From JBBDXS01 sp964418365 (GTDB lineage: Bacteria > Chloroflexota > Dehalococcoidia > DSTF01 > RBG-16-68-14): DNA of 16,114 nucleotides. Within the stretch, counting starts at the first letter, position 1. Each line of letters starts with the position of its first letter. This document shows, piece by piece, positions 1 to 6,652 of this stretch. The stretch lies in NCBI GenBank assembly GCA_964418365.1, contig CAYQLM010000071.1, forward strand, positions 1 through 16,114, given 5' to 3'. Made by a program: the position numbers and the translations under genes. The notes under the pieces are model-generated. The model searched no databases. It was not told where the DNA came from and saw only the letters and a program-made list of their open reading frames with translations.

Positions 1-1
1 C

Positions 2-697
2 GACGACACGAAGTACTCGCTGGGCAGCGTGCTGAACCATGTGCTCCTGCACCAGACGGTCGTCGGGCAGGAGGCGCTCAAGCAGATGGAGCTGGCCGGC
101 GACGAGCCCGACATCGTCATCGGCTGCATCGGTGGCGGCTCGAACTACGCGGGGCTGGCGTTCCCCTTCGTTCGACGGCGGCTGGTCGAGGGCGCGAAGA
201 CGCGCTTCATCGCCGCCGAACCCGAGGCGTGCCCGTCGCTCACCAAGGGCGAGTACCGCTACGACTTCGGCGACACGGCGGCGATGACGCCGCTCACGAA
301 GATGCACACGCTGGGACACACCTTCGTGCCGCCGGGGATCCACGCCGGCGGGCTGCGCTACCACGGGATGGCGCCGCTCATCTCGCAGCTCTACGACACT
401 GGCGTGATGGAAGCGCGCGCGCACGCGCAGACGAAGGTCTTCGACGCGGCCGTGCAGTTTGCGCGCACCGAGGGCATCATCCCCGCGCCGGAGAGTGCGC
501 ACGCGATCCGCTGCGCGATCGATGAAGCGCTCGCGGCGAAGGAAGCGGGCGAGCGAAAGGTGATCTTGTTCAACCTTTCGGGTCACGGCCACTTCGACCT
601 CGGCGCATACGACCAGTACCTCGCCGGCACGCTCGAAGACTATTCGTACCCAGAAGAGGCCGTCCGTGAGGCGATGAAGGCAGTACCGGTTGTCTAG
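2..697 (+). CDS. trpB2: Tryptophan synthase beta-like protein, TrpB2 type (3' part)
   Basis: The reading frame is open from base 2, so the gene begins upstream of the window; about 231 residues of the C-terminal part are present. The family is PLP-dependent (fold type II) and condenses indole with serine. Visible signatures are YSLGSVLNHVLLHQTV near the window start, the phosphate-binding GGGSN loop (about base 131), and the C-terminal LSGHGHFDL (about bases 575-602). These are the TrpB2 (COG1350-like) forms; the second trpB in this window has LSGRGDKD at the same place. TrpB2 enzymes usually do not bind TrpA and are thought to salvage free indole or act on serine; that role here is inference. 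The PLP lysine lies outside the window. The gene ends 11 nt before trpS, with a GGAGG-like ribosome site (AGGAGGC) between them, so the two are probably co-transcribed. Confidence 0.93.
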   Translation, partial: DDTKYSLGSVLNHVLLHQTVVGQEALKQMELAGDEPDIVIGCIGGGSNYAGLAFPFVRRRLVEGAKTRFIAAEPEACPSLTKGEYRYDFGDTAAMTPLTKMHTLGHTFVPPGIHAGGLRYHGMAPLISQLYDTGVMEARAHAQTKVFDAAVQFARTEGIIPAPESAHAIRCAIDEALAAKEAGERKVILFNLSGHGHFDLGAYDQYLAGTLEDYSYPEEAVREAMKAVPVV

Positions 698-708
698 GAG
701 GCAGACAC

Positions 709-1722
709 ATGACTAGTTCGAAGAAGCGCATCCTAACCGGCGTCCGCCCGACAGGCTCCTTGCACTTGGGGCACTACATCGGCGCGCTCGAGAACTGGGT
801 GCGCCTGCAGCGCGAGTACGAGTGCTTCTTCCTCATCGCGGACTGCCAGGTCTCCGACTACGCCGACGACATCGACACGGTGCGTCAGTCCGTCTTCGAG
901 GTCGCCCTCGACTGGCTCGCGGTCGGCCTCGATCCCGAAACCAGCCACTTCGCGATCGAGAGCATGATCCCGGAGCACCACGAGCTGTCGCACTGGCTCT
1001 CGTGGTACACGCCGCTGGGGATGCTCCAGCGCAATCCCACGCTGAAGGCAGAGATGGCCGATCTCGGGACGAAGTCGGTGCCCGTCGCCTTCTTCAACTA
1101 CCCGATCATGCAGGTGGCCAACATCCTCATGCCCAAGGCGCACCTGGTGCCCGTGGGCGAGGACCAGCTCCCGCACGTCGAGATGACGCGCGAGATCGCG
1201 CGGCGCTTCAATCGTGTCGTGGGCGATATCTTCCCTGAGCCCGAAGCGCTCGTCGGCCGTGTTGCACGCCTCGTCGGCCTGGGAGGCGATGCCAAGATGG
1301 GCAAGTCGCTCGGCAACGCGATCTACCTGAAGGACGACGAGAAGACGGTCACGCAGAAGGTCTCGCGCATGTTCACCGACCCGACGCGCATCCACGCGAC
1401 CGACCCTGGGCACGTGGAAGGCAACCCAGTCTTCATGTATCACGATGCCTTCAACCCCGATGCGGCCGAAGTGCAGGACCTCAAGGAACGCTACGTCGTC
1501 GGCAAGGTGGGGGACGTCGAGGTGAAGCAGAAGCTCGCCCGCGCGCTCAACGCGTTTCTCGATCCGATCCGTGAGCGCCGCGCCCACTTCGAAGACCGGC
1601 CGGACTTCGTCCGCGACGCGCTGGCCAGCGGCACCGCGCACTCGAAGAAAGTTGCCGAAGCCACGATGTCTGAAGTGCGCGCGGCCTTGAAGCTGAACTA
1701 CCTGGACGGAGCCAAGCCATGA
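709..1722 (+). CDS. trpS: Tryptophanyl-tRNA synthetase
   Basis: This 337-residue protein is a class I aminoacyl-tRNA synthetase that charges tRNA-Trp in the cytoplasm. The length matches bacterial TrpRS. The HIGH signature appears as HLGH at residues 19-22, inside GVRPTGSLHLGHY. The KMSKS signature appears as KMGKS at residues 196-200, followed by LGNAIYL. The GEDQLPHVEMTREIARRFN block fits the TrpRS family rather than TyrRS. The ATG at 709 follows AGGAGGC by 5-6 nt. Its stop overlaps the trpE start by 4 nt (ATGA). Placing the synthetase between trpB2 and trpE suggests that tryptophan synthesis and charging are expressed together. No internal T-box or leader was seen. Confidence 0.95.
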   Translation: MTSSKKRILTGVRPTGSLHLGHYIGALENWVRLQREYECFFLIADCQVSDYADDIDTVRQSVFEVALDWLAVGLDPETSHFAIESMIPEHHELSHWLSWYTPLGMLQRNPTLKAEMADLGTKSVPVAFFNYPIMQVANILMPKAHLVPVGEDQLPHVEMTREIARRFNRVVGDIFPEPEALVGRVARLVGLGGDAKMGKSLGNAIYLKDDEKTVTQKVSRMFTDPTRIHATDPGHVEGNPVFMYHDAFNPDAAEVQDLKERYVVGKVGDVEVKQKLARALNAFLDPIRERRAHFEDRPDFVRDALASGTAHSKKVAEATMSEVRAALKLNYLDGAKP

Positions 1723-3212
1723 AATACTCGCCATCCCTAGAAGAGGTCAAGGGCCTCGCCAGTTCGGGCAACATCGTGCCGATCTTCCGGGAAGTGCCCG
1801 CCGACCTCGAGACCCCGGTCTCCGCGTTCCTCAAGATCGCGCGCGGGAAGTATTCCTTCCTGCTCGAGAGCGTCGAGGGCGGCGAACGGTTCGGACGCTA
1901 CAGCTTCCTCGGCAGCGAGCCCTACCGGGTGCTGCGTAACGGCTCACACGCCGAGCGCAATGAGGAGCCGGGTGACCCGCTCACGCTCATCGAGCAGGAG
2001 CTGTCCCGCTTCCGGGTCGCGCCGGTGAAGGGCCTGCCGCGATTCCACGGCGGCGCCGTCGGCTATCTCGGCTACGAGACCGTCCGACACTTCGAGCCCC
2101 GCGTGCCAGGGCCGGCGAACGACCCGCTCGGCGTCCCCGACGCCGTCCTTATGTTCGCCGACACGCTGCTCGTGTTCGATCACGTCCAGCACGTCATCAA
2201 GGTCGTCTCGCATGTCCGCCTCGACGGCGACATTGACGCTGCATATCGCCAGGCGACGTGGAAGATCGAGGAGCTCGTCGGGCGGCTGTCGCAGCCGCTC
2301 GCAACGCTGCCGTACCGCAAGGATGCGCCGCCGGTCGCGGTCCAGCATCCCGAGATCTGTTCGAACGTGTCGCGCGACGACTACGAACGCAGCGTTGGGC
2401 GGATCAAGGAGTACATCGTCGCGGGCGACTGCATCCAGGTCGTCTTCTCGCAGCGGTTCTCGCGCCCGACGCAGGCGCACCCCTTCGATATCTATCGCGC
2501 ACTGCGCACGGTGAACCCGTCTCCCTACATGTTCTATCTGGAGCTGGGTGACTGCCACGTCGTCGGTGCCTCGCCGGAGATGCTGGTTCGCGTCGAGGAC
2601 CGCCGGATCGATTACCACCCGATCGCCGGCACGAAGCCACGCGGCGCGGACGAAGCCGAAGACCTCGCGAACGAGCAGGAGCTGCGCACCGACGAGAAGG
2701 AGCGCGCGGAGCACATCATGCTCGTCGATCTCGGCCGCAACGACGTCGGCCGCGTGAGCGAGCCCGGCACGGTGCAAGTGACCGAGCTGATGGAGGTCGA
2801 GCGCTACTCGCACGTCATGCACCTCGTGTCGCACATCACGGGCCGCCTCCGCGGCGACATGTCGTCGTACGATGCGCTGCGCGCCTGCTTCCCCGCCGGC
2901 ACGGTGTCCGGGGCGCCCAAGATCCGCGCGATGGAGATCATTGGCGAGCTGGAGCGCGACCGGCGCGGGGTCTACGCGGGCGCGGCCGGCTACTTCGACC
3001 TCTCCGGCAACCTCGATACCGCGATCACGCTGCGCACGATGGTCGTCAAGGACGGCGTGGCGCACGTCCAGGCGGGCGGCGGCATTGTCTACGACAGCGA
3101 CCCGCCGACGGAGTACCAAGAGACGGTGAACAAGGCGGCGGCGCTGATGAGCGCCATCGACCGCGCGGAAGAGCAGGCGGCGGCAGCCCCGCGCGGGAGC
3201 CTGGGATACTAG
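1719..3212 (+). CDS. trpE: Anthranilate synthase component I
   Basis: TrpE (497 residues) converts chorismate plus ammonia to anthranilate, with TrpG supplying ammonia from glutamine. The N-terminal domain carries LLES at residues 48-51 followed, exactly ten residues later, by S62. This LLES-x10-S motif is the known tryptophan-binding site for feedback inhibition, so the enzyme is predicted to be Trp-sensitive. The C-terminal chorismate-binding domain has DYERSVGRIKEYI, ASPEMLVR, PIAGTKPRG, GRNDVGRVS (from about residue 339), PAGTVSGAPK (about 392-401) and GGGIVYDSDP near the end. Length and motif order are normal for TrpE and exclude the PabB or isochorismate synthase alternatives fairly well, although TrpE and PabB are similar. 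The start overlaps the trpS stop by 4 nt. The next gene begins 2 nt after the stop. Confidence 0.96.
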   Translation: MKYSPSLEEVKGLASSGNIVPIFREVPADLETPVSAFLKIARGKYSFLLESVEGGERFGRYSFLGSEPYRVLRNGSHAERNEEPGDPLTLIEQELSRFRVAPVKGLPRFHGGAVGYLGYETVRHFEPRVPGPANDPLGVPDAVLMFADTLLVFDHVQHVIKVVSHVRLDGDIDAAYRQATWKIEELVGRLSQPLATLPYRKDAPPVAVQHPEICSNVSRDDYERSVGRIKEYIVAGDCIQVVFSQRFSRPTQAHPFDIYRALRTVNPSPYMFYLELGDCHVVGASPEMLVRVEDRRIDYHPIAGTKPRGADEAEDLANEQELRTDEKERAEHIMLVDLGRNDVGRVSEPGTVQVTELMEVERYSHVMHLVSHITGRLRGDMSSYDALRACFPAGTVSGAPKIRAMEIIGELERDRRGVYAGAAGYFDLSGNLDTAITLRTMVVKDGVAHVQAGGGIVYDSDPPTEYQETVNKAAALMSAIDRAEEQAAAAPRGSLGY

Positions 3213-3214
3213 CG

Positions 3215-4399
3215 ATGCCTGACATCTTGTCACTGGCGCTGTTCGAACGCGGGAGCCGCGTGCTCGTCGCGCAGCGCAAGGGCGATCACTCGCCGTTCGC
3301 CGGACAGTGGCTCTTGCCCGCAAGCGCCGTTCCTGCGGACGACTCTGCGGAGGCCGCGCTGGAGCGCCACACGTTCCATGAGCTCGCTGTGCAGATCGCC
3401 GATCCGTCGTTCGCGGAGACGCTCTATCTCGAAGACGCCGACGGCCGCCGATACGTCGCGAACATCTTCCGCGTGCCGCGATTCGAAGGTGAGCTGCGTT
3501 TCCGCGCCGGCGGGGACTACCAGGACGTGCGTTGGCTCGCGCCCGAGGAGCTCGCGCAGCTGTCGATGCCGCTCGCATTGCGCGACTGGCTCGCCGGTGA
3601 TCGCGAGAAGCTGCCCAGCGTCGCGCCGTTGCCGGTCGCGGCGGGCGGGCCGGCGCCCGATAACCGCCAGGCGTGGGATACGATCTCGCGCGCGTACCAG
3701 GAAGAGAAGCAGATCTCGACCGCGCAGCTCACCTACGGCGCGCGCTGCCCCGGCGAGGACGAGCTGCATCTCGTCGGCGACGTCTCCGGCCTCCACGCCA
3801 TCGTGCTCGGGTGCGGCGGCGGACAGGACTGCATCGTGCTCGCAAAGCAGGGCGCGCAGGTGATCGGCATCGATCTGTCCGACAAACAGATCGAGTACGG
3901 CCGCCGGCTGGCCGATCGCGAGGGTGTGCTGGTCACGCTCCTGCAGGGCGGTGTCGAGGAGCTGCGCGGCGTCGACGACGCGACGCAAGACCTCGCGCTC
4001 TCGAACCATGCGCTGAACTACGTCGAGCGCATCGATCGCGCCATCGCCGAAGCGTACCGCGTGCTGAGGCCGGGCGCGCCCTTCGTCATGAGCCTCGCTC
4101 ACCCGTTCGACGCCTGCCTGGAGGGCACGCCGCCCTACGGCGTCACGAAGAGCTACTGGCAGCAGGAGCTCGACTGGCAATGGGACTTCCCGAAGGCGAA
4201 CGTCTCGGCGCGGCTGCGCTCCTGGTACCGTCCGATCGGCGAGTGGGTGTCGTTACTTACCGGCGCCGGCTTCCGTGTCGAGCGCCTGCTGGAGCCGCCG
4301 CCGACCGAGGAAGCGTACAACGTGTGGGACGGCGGCTACAGCCTGGAGAAGATGCGATTGATACCGGCGAACCTCATCATAAAGGCAGTGAAACCATGA
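3215..4399 (+). CDS. Nudix-like domain fused to a class I SAM methyltransferase
   Basis: This 394-residue protein has two parts. Residues about 1-128 look like a Nudix fold: a beta-strand start (ILSLALFERGSRVLVAQR), FAGQWLLPAS, and a degenerate Nudix box at about 36-61. Where the motif G-x5-E-x7-REUxEE-x-G-U is expected, the sequence reads S-x5-D-x7-RHTFHE-x-A-V. Only one metal-binding glutamate appears to remain, so hydrolase activity is doubtful and a binding or sensing role is possible. After a Pro/Ala-rich linker (about 133-150), residues about 150-394 form a Rossmann-type methyltransferase, with motif I VLGCGGGQD (197-205), motif II IGIDLS (217-222), LSNHALNY and the YRVLRPGAPFVMSLAHP block. 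The substrate is unknown. The gene starts 2 nt after trpE and precedes trpG, so it splits the usual trpE-trpG pair. It has no known role in tryptophan synthesis. Confidence 0.85.
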   Translation: MPDILSLALFERGSRVLVAQRKGDHSPFAGQWLLPASAVPADDSAEAALERHTFHELAVQIADPSFAETLYLEDADGRRYVANIFRVPRFEGELRFRAGGDYQDVRWLAPEELAQLSMPLALRDWLAGDREKLPSVAPLPVAAGGPAPDNRQAWDTISRAYQEEKQISTAQLTYGARCPGEDELHLVGDVSGLHAIVLGCGGGQDCIVLAKQGAQVIGIDLSDKQIEYGRRLADREGVLVTLLQGGVEELRGVDDATQDLALSNHALNYVERIDRAIAEAYRVLRPGAPFVMSLAHPFDACLEGTPPYGVTKSYWQQELDWQWDFPKANVSARLRSWYRPIGEWVSLLTGAGFRVERLLEPPPTEEAYNVWDGGYSLEKMRLIPANLIIKAVKP

Positions 4400-4410
4400 C
4401 CACCCCAAAT

Positions 4411-4480
4411 TGCCATCCCGAGCGTCCTCATTGTCATCCTGAGCGCGCTTCTTGTCACCCTGAGCGAAGCGAAGGGTCTG
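4411..4480 (+). repeat. Three-copy 21-bp-period repeat with terminal hairpin
   Basis: The 140-nt gap before trpG holds three units with period 21, beginning TGCCATCCCGAGCG (4411), TGTCATCCTGAGCG (4432) and TGTCACCCTGAGCG (4453). The last continues as AAGCGAAGGGTCTGG. In the third unit ACCCT (4457-4461) pairs with AGGGT (4473-4477) around an 11-nt loop. From memory, elements of the form TCATCCTGAGCGAAGCGAAGGAT are widespread between genes in many environmental bacteria. Both strands give spurious open frames (CHPER... on +, LRFAQGD... on -). The function is unknown; the hairpin has no T-run and does not look like a terminator. Confidence 0.8.
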
Positions 4481-4527
4481 GCGAGACAAGAAGACAACAC
4501 AAAGTTAGGAACGTTGCTCGATGAATC

Positions 4528-4531
4528 GGAG
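4528..4531 (+). promoter_or_regulatory. trpG ribosome binding site
   Basis: GGAG lies 8 nt before the ATG at 4540. It supports that start over the earlier ATG at 4521, whose frame closes after 12 codons (MNRRTPHDPPHR) and contains no tryptophan. Confidence 0.7.
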
Positions 4532-4539
4532 AACACCTC

Positions 4540-5103
4540 ATGATCCTCCTCATCGATAACTACGACAGCTTCACGTACAACCTCTACCAGTACCTCTGCG
4601 AGCTCGGCGCCGGCGTCCGCGTCGTGCGCAACGATGAGATCACCGTCTCCGAAGTGGAAGCGCTCGCGCCCGAGAAGCTCGTCGTGTCGCCGGGGCCGTG
4701 CACGCCCCGCGAGGCGGGCATCAGCGTCGATCTGATCGATCGCATGGCTGGCAAGCTGCCGATCCTCGGCGTCTGCCTTGGCCACCAGTGCATCGGCGAG
4801 GCGTTCGGCGGTGTCGTCGCCTACGCCGGCGAGATCAGGCATGGCAAGAGCAGCAGTATCGAGCACGACGGCAAGGGCGTCTTCCGCGGCCTGCCCAACC
4901 CGTTCGAGGCGATCCGCTACCACTCGCTCGCGATCCAGCCCGACTCCGTGCCCGAGTGCCTGGAGGTGACGGCCCGCAGCGATAGCGGTGTGATCATGGG
5001 CGTCCGCCACCGCGAGTACCAGATCGAGGGCGTCCAGTTCCACCCCGAGAGCATCGCCACGCCGGTCGGGAAGGGACTGCTGAGGAATTTCCTGGAGATG
5101 TAG
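4540..5103 (+). CDS. trpG: Anthranilate synthase component II (glutamine amidotransferase)
   Basis: This 187-residue class I glutamine amidotransferase releases ammonia from glutamine for TrpE. The catalytic triad is visible as Cys79 in LGVCLGHQC, His168 and Glu170 in VQFHPESI. The oxyanion PGP is at 51-53, and HGKSS at 101-105 is typical of the TrpG/PabA group. The start sequence MILLIDNYDSFTYNLYQYL is diagnostic. The protein may also serve as PabA for folate synthesis, as dual-use TrpG proteins do elsewhere; that cannot be told from here. It is separated from the preceding methyltransferase by 140 nt of repeat-bearing DNA and from the toxin-antitoxin pair by 50 nt. Confidence 0.96.
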   Translation: MILLIDNYDSFTYNLYQYLCELGAGVRVVRNDEITVSEVEALAPEKLVVSPGPCTPREAGISVDLIDRMAGKLPILGVCLGHQCIGEAFGGVVAYAGEIRHGKSSSIEHDGKGVFRGLPNPFEAIRYHSLAIQPDSVPECLEVTARSDSGVIMGVRHREYQIEGVQFHPESIATPVGKGLLRNFLEM

Positions 5104-5107
5104 CCGC

Positions 5108-5113
5108 TTGACA
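5108..5113 (+). promoter_or_regulatory. Candidate -35 box of toxin-antitoxin promoter
   Basis: TTGACA is an exact match to the sigma-70 -35 consensus and falls inside the first operator half-site. A 17-nt spacer leads to CACTAT (5131-5136), a weak -10 match. The surrounding DNA is much more AT-rich than its neighbours. A promoter here would also drive trpD, trpC and trpF. Confidence 0.45.
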
Positions 5114-5140
5114 TGCTGACATATATATGTCACTATGTCA
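5109..5140. promoter_or_regulatory. Nested palindromic operator of the toxin-antitoxin pair
   Basis: The centre is a perfect 16-bp palindrome, TGACATATATATGTCA (5117-5132). It is flanked symmetrically by another TGACAT (5109-5114) and ATGTCA (5135-5140), so the 32-bp site pairs at 14 of 16 positions about one dyad at 5124/5125. This gives four TGACAT half-sites on an 8-bp repeat, the layout expected for cooperative binding of ribbon-helix-helix dimers. It overlaps the candidate -35 and ends 2 nt before the antitoxin ribosome site. Autoregulation is inferred from the neighbouring RHH gene. Confidence 0.75.
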
Positions 5141-5153
5141 CCGGAGGCAAAGC

Positions 5154-5480
5154 ATGAAGAAGATGATGATCTACCTGGACGAGGATATGCACGAGGACCT
5201 TCGGCAGCTGGCCTTTCGCAAGAAGACGACCATGGCGGCGCTGGTGCGCTATGCTCTCGACAAGACGTTCGAAGACGATCTCGACGTCATCTCCGCCGAA
5301 CGAGCGCTTGAGGAAGCCGCTCGCCACCCGGAGGAAACGATGAGTCTAGAAGAGTATCTGGAGCAACGAGGGCTTGCCGTACCAAGTCGACCTTACGCCA
5401 CGCGCCAAACGGGATCTCGGAAAGCTGCCGAAGGACGTGGTTCGTACCGCCGCGGAACGAATGCGAAGGCTCGCGGATGA
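5154..5480 (+). CDS. Ribbon-helix-helix (CopG-like) antitoxin
   Basis: The protein of 108 residues begins MKKMMIYLDEDMHEDLRQLA, a beta strand followed by two helices (residues about 1-45), as in CopG/Arc-type DNA-binding antitoxins. The start at 5154 is chosen because GGAGG (5143-5147) lies 6 nt upstream; the in-frame ATG at 5127 lies within the operator. An acidic middle (FEDDLDVISAERALEEA) and MSLEEYLEQRGL form the usual toxin-neutralising tail. The last ~33 residues are Arg/Gly-rich and are read over the toxin gene in another frame, so they are probably not functional sequence. The original stop may have been lost by a small indel, or the overlap is real. It is expected to bind the palindrome just upstream and repress its own operon. 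Confidence 0.85.
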   Translation: MKKMMIYLDEDMHEDLRQLAFRKKTTMAALVRYALDKTFEDDLDVISAERALEEAARHPEETMSLEEYLEQRGLAVPSRPYATRQTGSRKAAEGRGSYRRGTNAKARG

Positions 5481-5634
5481 GCCGCGGCCACGGCAGGCGC
5501 TCAAGCTGCGAGGAGGTCCGCCGAGCTGGCGGCTTCGATTCGGTGATTATCGGATCATCTACGCGCTGTCAGATAAGGAGCGGCTTGTCGTCATCCTGCG
5601 GGTAGTTCGACGTTCAGAGGACACGTATGACTGA
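5374..5634 (+). CDS. RelE/ParE-family toxin
   Basis: This 86-residue protein has the typical length and pattern of RelE/ParE-type toxins: MPYQVDLTPRAKRDLGKLP (first strand and helix), a second helix to about residue 36, then WRLRFGDYRIIYAL (52-65) and a C-terminal strand ending RVVRRSEDTYD. The basic residues R53, R55, R60, R79, R80 and Y85 sit where ribosome-dependent RelE nucleases carry active residues, but ParE-like gyrase poisons share the fold, so the target is undecided. The start is TTG at 5374, placed by the family N-terminus, with GGAG at 5360-5363 as a possible ribosome site. It overlaps the antitoxin by 107 nt and the trpD start by 8 nt, so translation of trpD is probably coupled to the toxin. 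Confidence 0.87.
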   Translation: MPYQVDLTPRAKRDLGKLPKDVVRTAAERMRRLADEPRPRQALKLRGGPPSWRLRFGDYRIIYALSDKERLVVILRVVRRSEDTYD

Positions 5635-6652
5635 CATTCGTGGCGCCATCGCTGCGCTCGTTGACCGGCGCGACCTCACCGAGGCCGACGCCGCAGCTTG
5701 CATGGAGGAGCTCATGTCGGGCGAGGCCACGCCCGCGCAGGTCGCCGGCTTCCTTGTTGCGTTGCGCATGAAGGGTGAGACCGTGGACGAGATCGTTGGC
5801 CTCGCGCGCGTCATGCGCGAGAAGTCGCTCCACGTCGAGCTCGCCGGGCCTCTCCTCGACACGTGCGGCACCGGCGGCGACGCGAGCGGCTCCTTCAACG
5901 TCAGCACGGCGGCCGCGTTCGTCGCGGCCGGCGCAGGCGCGCGCGTGGCCAAGCACGGCAACCGCGCGATGACGAGCGAATGCGGCAGCGCCGACGTGCT
6001 CGAGGCGCTCGGCGGCAGGATCGATCTCCCGCCGGAGGGCGTCGCCGCCTGCATCGAGCGCGCCGGCTTCGGGTTCATGTTCGCGCAGGTCTTTCATCCC
6101 GCGATGAAGCACGTTGCTCCCGTCCGGAAGGAGATCGGCGTGCGAACCGTCTTCAATGTTCTGGGCCCGCTGACGAACCCGGCTGGCGCGGCCATGCAGG
6201 TCGTCGGCATTGGCGATGCGGTGATGGCCGAGAAGCTCGCCCGCGCGCTCGAGCGGCTGGGCACGGAGCACGCCTTCGTCGTCCGCGGCGAGGATGGTCT
6301 CGACGAAGTCAGCCCCAGCGGCCCGACCCAAGCGTTTGAGATCCGCGACGGCGCCGTGGTCACTCGCACGCTCTCTCCCGACGATGCCGGCCTCGCGCGG
6401 CATTCCGTCGATGCTGTCCGCGGCGGCTCTCCAGCCGAGAACGCCGAGGCGCTCCGGCGCGTCCTTGCCGGCCAGCCCGGCCCGCTGCGCGACTTCACGT
6501 TGCTCAACGCCGCCGCCGCGTTGGTCGCGGGCGATCTCGCGTCCGACATGAAGGCGGGCGTGGCGCTGGCGCAGAAGACGATCGATAGTGGCGCGGCGCG
6601 CGAGCGGCTCGAAGCGTGGGTGCGCGTATCGAACGAGGTGGCGCATGGCTGA
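5627..6652 (+). CDS. trpD: Anthranilate phosphoribosyltransferase
   Basis: TrpD (341 residues) transfers phosphoribose from PRPP to anthranilate. The PRPP-binding DTCGTGGD is at residues 78-85. The anthranilate/PRPP loop KHGNR is at 109-113, followed by AMTSECGSADVLEALGG, where many homologues have SVSSKSGSADVLEALG. Further motifs are GVRTVFNVLGPLTNP and RGEDGLDEVSPSGPT. The length is normal and no fused TrpG domain is present, consistent with a separate trpG upstream. The ATG at 5627 lies inside the toxin gene (8-nt overlap), with no strong ribosome site of its own, so its expression depends on translation through the toxin-antitoxin pair. It overlaps trpC by 8 nt. Confidence 0.96.
   Translation: MTDIRGAIAALVDRRDLTEADAAACMEELMSGEATPAQVAGFLVALRMKGETVDEIVGLARVMREKSLHVELAGPLLDTCGTGGDASGSFNVSTAAAFVAAGAGARVAKHGNRAMTSECGSADVLEALGGRIDLPPEGVAACIERAGFGFMFAQVFHPAMKHVAPVRKEIGVRTVFNVLGPLTNPAGAAMQVVGIGDAVMAEKLARALERLGTEHAFVVRGEDGLDEVSPSGPTQAFEIRDGAVVTRTLSPDDAGLARHSVDAVRGGSPAENAEALRRVLAGQPGPLRDFTLLNAAAALVAGDLASDMKAGVALAQKTIDSGAARERLEAWVRVSNEVAHG

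Noticed and set aside
733..1734. Long antisense open frame over trpS (and similar ones at 1944-3578, 3230-4180, 5591-7018, 10994-12097, 12140-13567)
   Set aside because: These are mirror frames expected opposite GC-rich coding DNA; their products are Arg/Ala/His-rich with no domain signatures, and the sense genes are clear.
4411..4480. CRISPR array
   Set aside because: Three units with a 21-bp period have no room for spacers, and no cas genes are present.
4396..4524. Small + strand protein with CHPER repeats
   Set aside because: It is read entirely from the intergenic 21-bp-period repeat; the same kind of frame arises wherever that element occurs.
4521..4559. Trp leader peptide before trpG
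   Set aside because: The 12-codon frame from ATG 4521 has no tryptophan codons, and there are no alternative terminator/antiterminator hairpins.
6588..6644. Earlier start for trpC
   Set aside because: It would place 19 residues inside trpD with no ribosome site; ATG 6645 gives the typical IGPS start.
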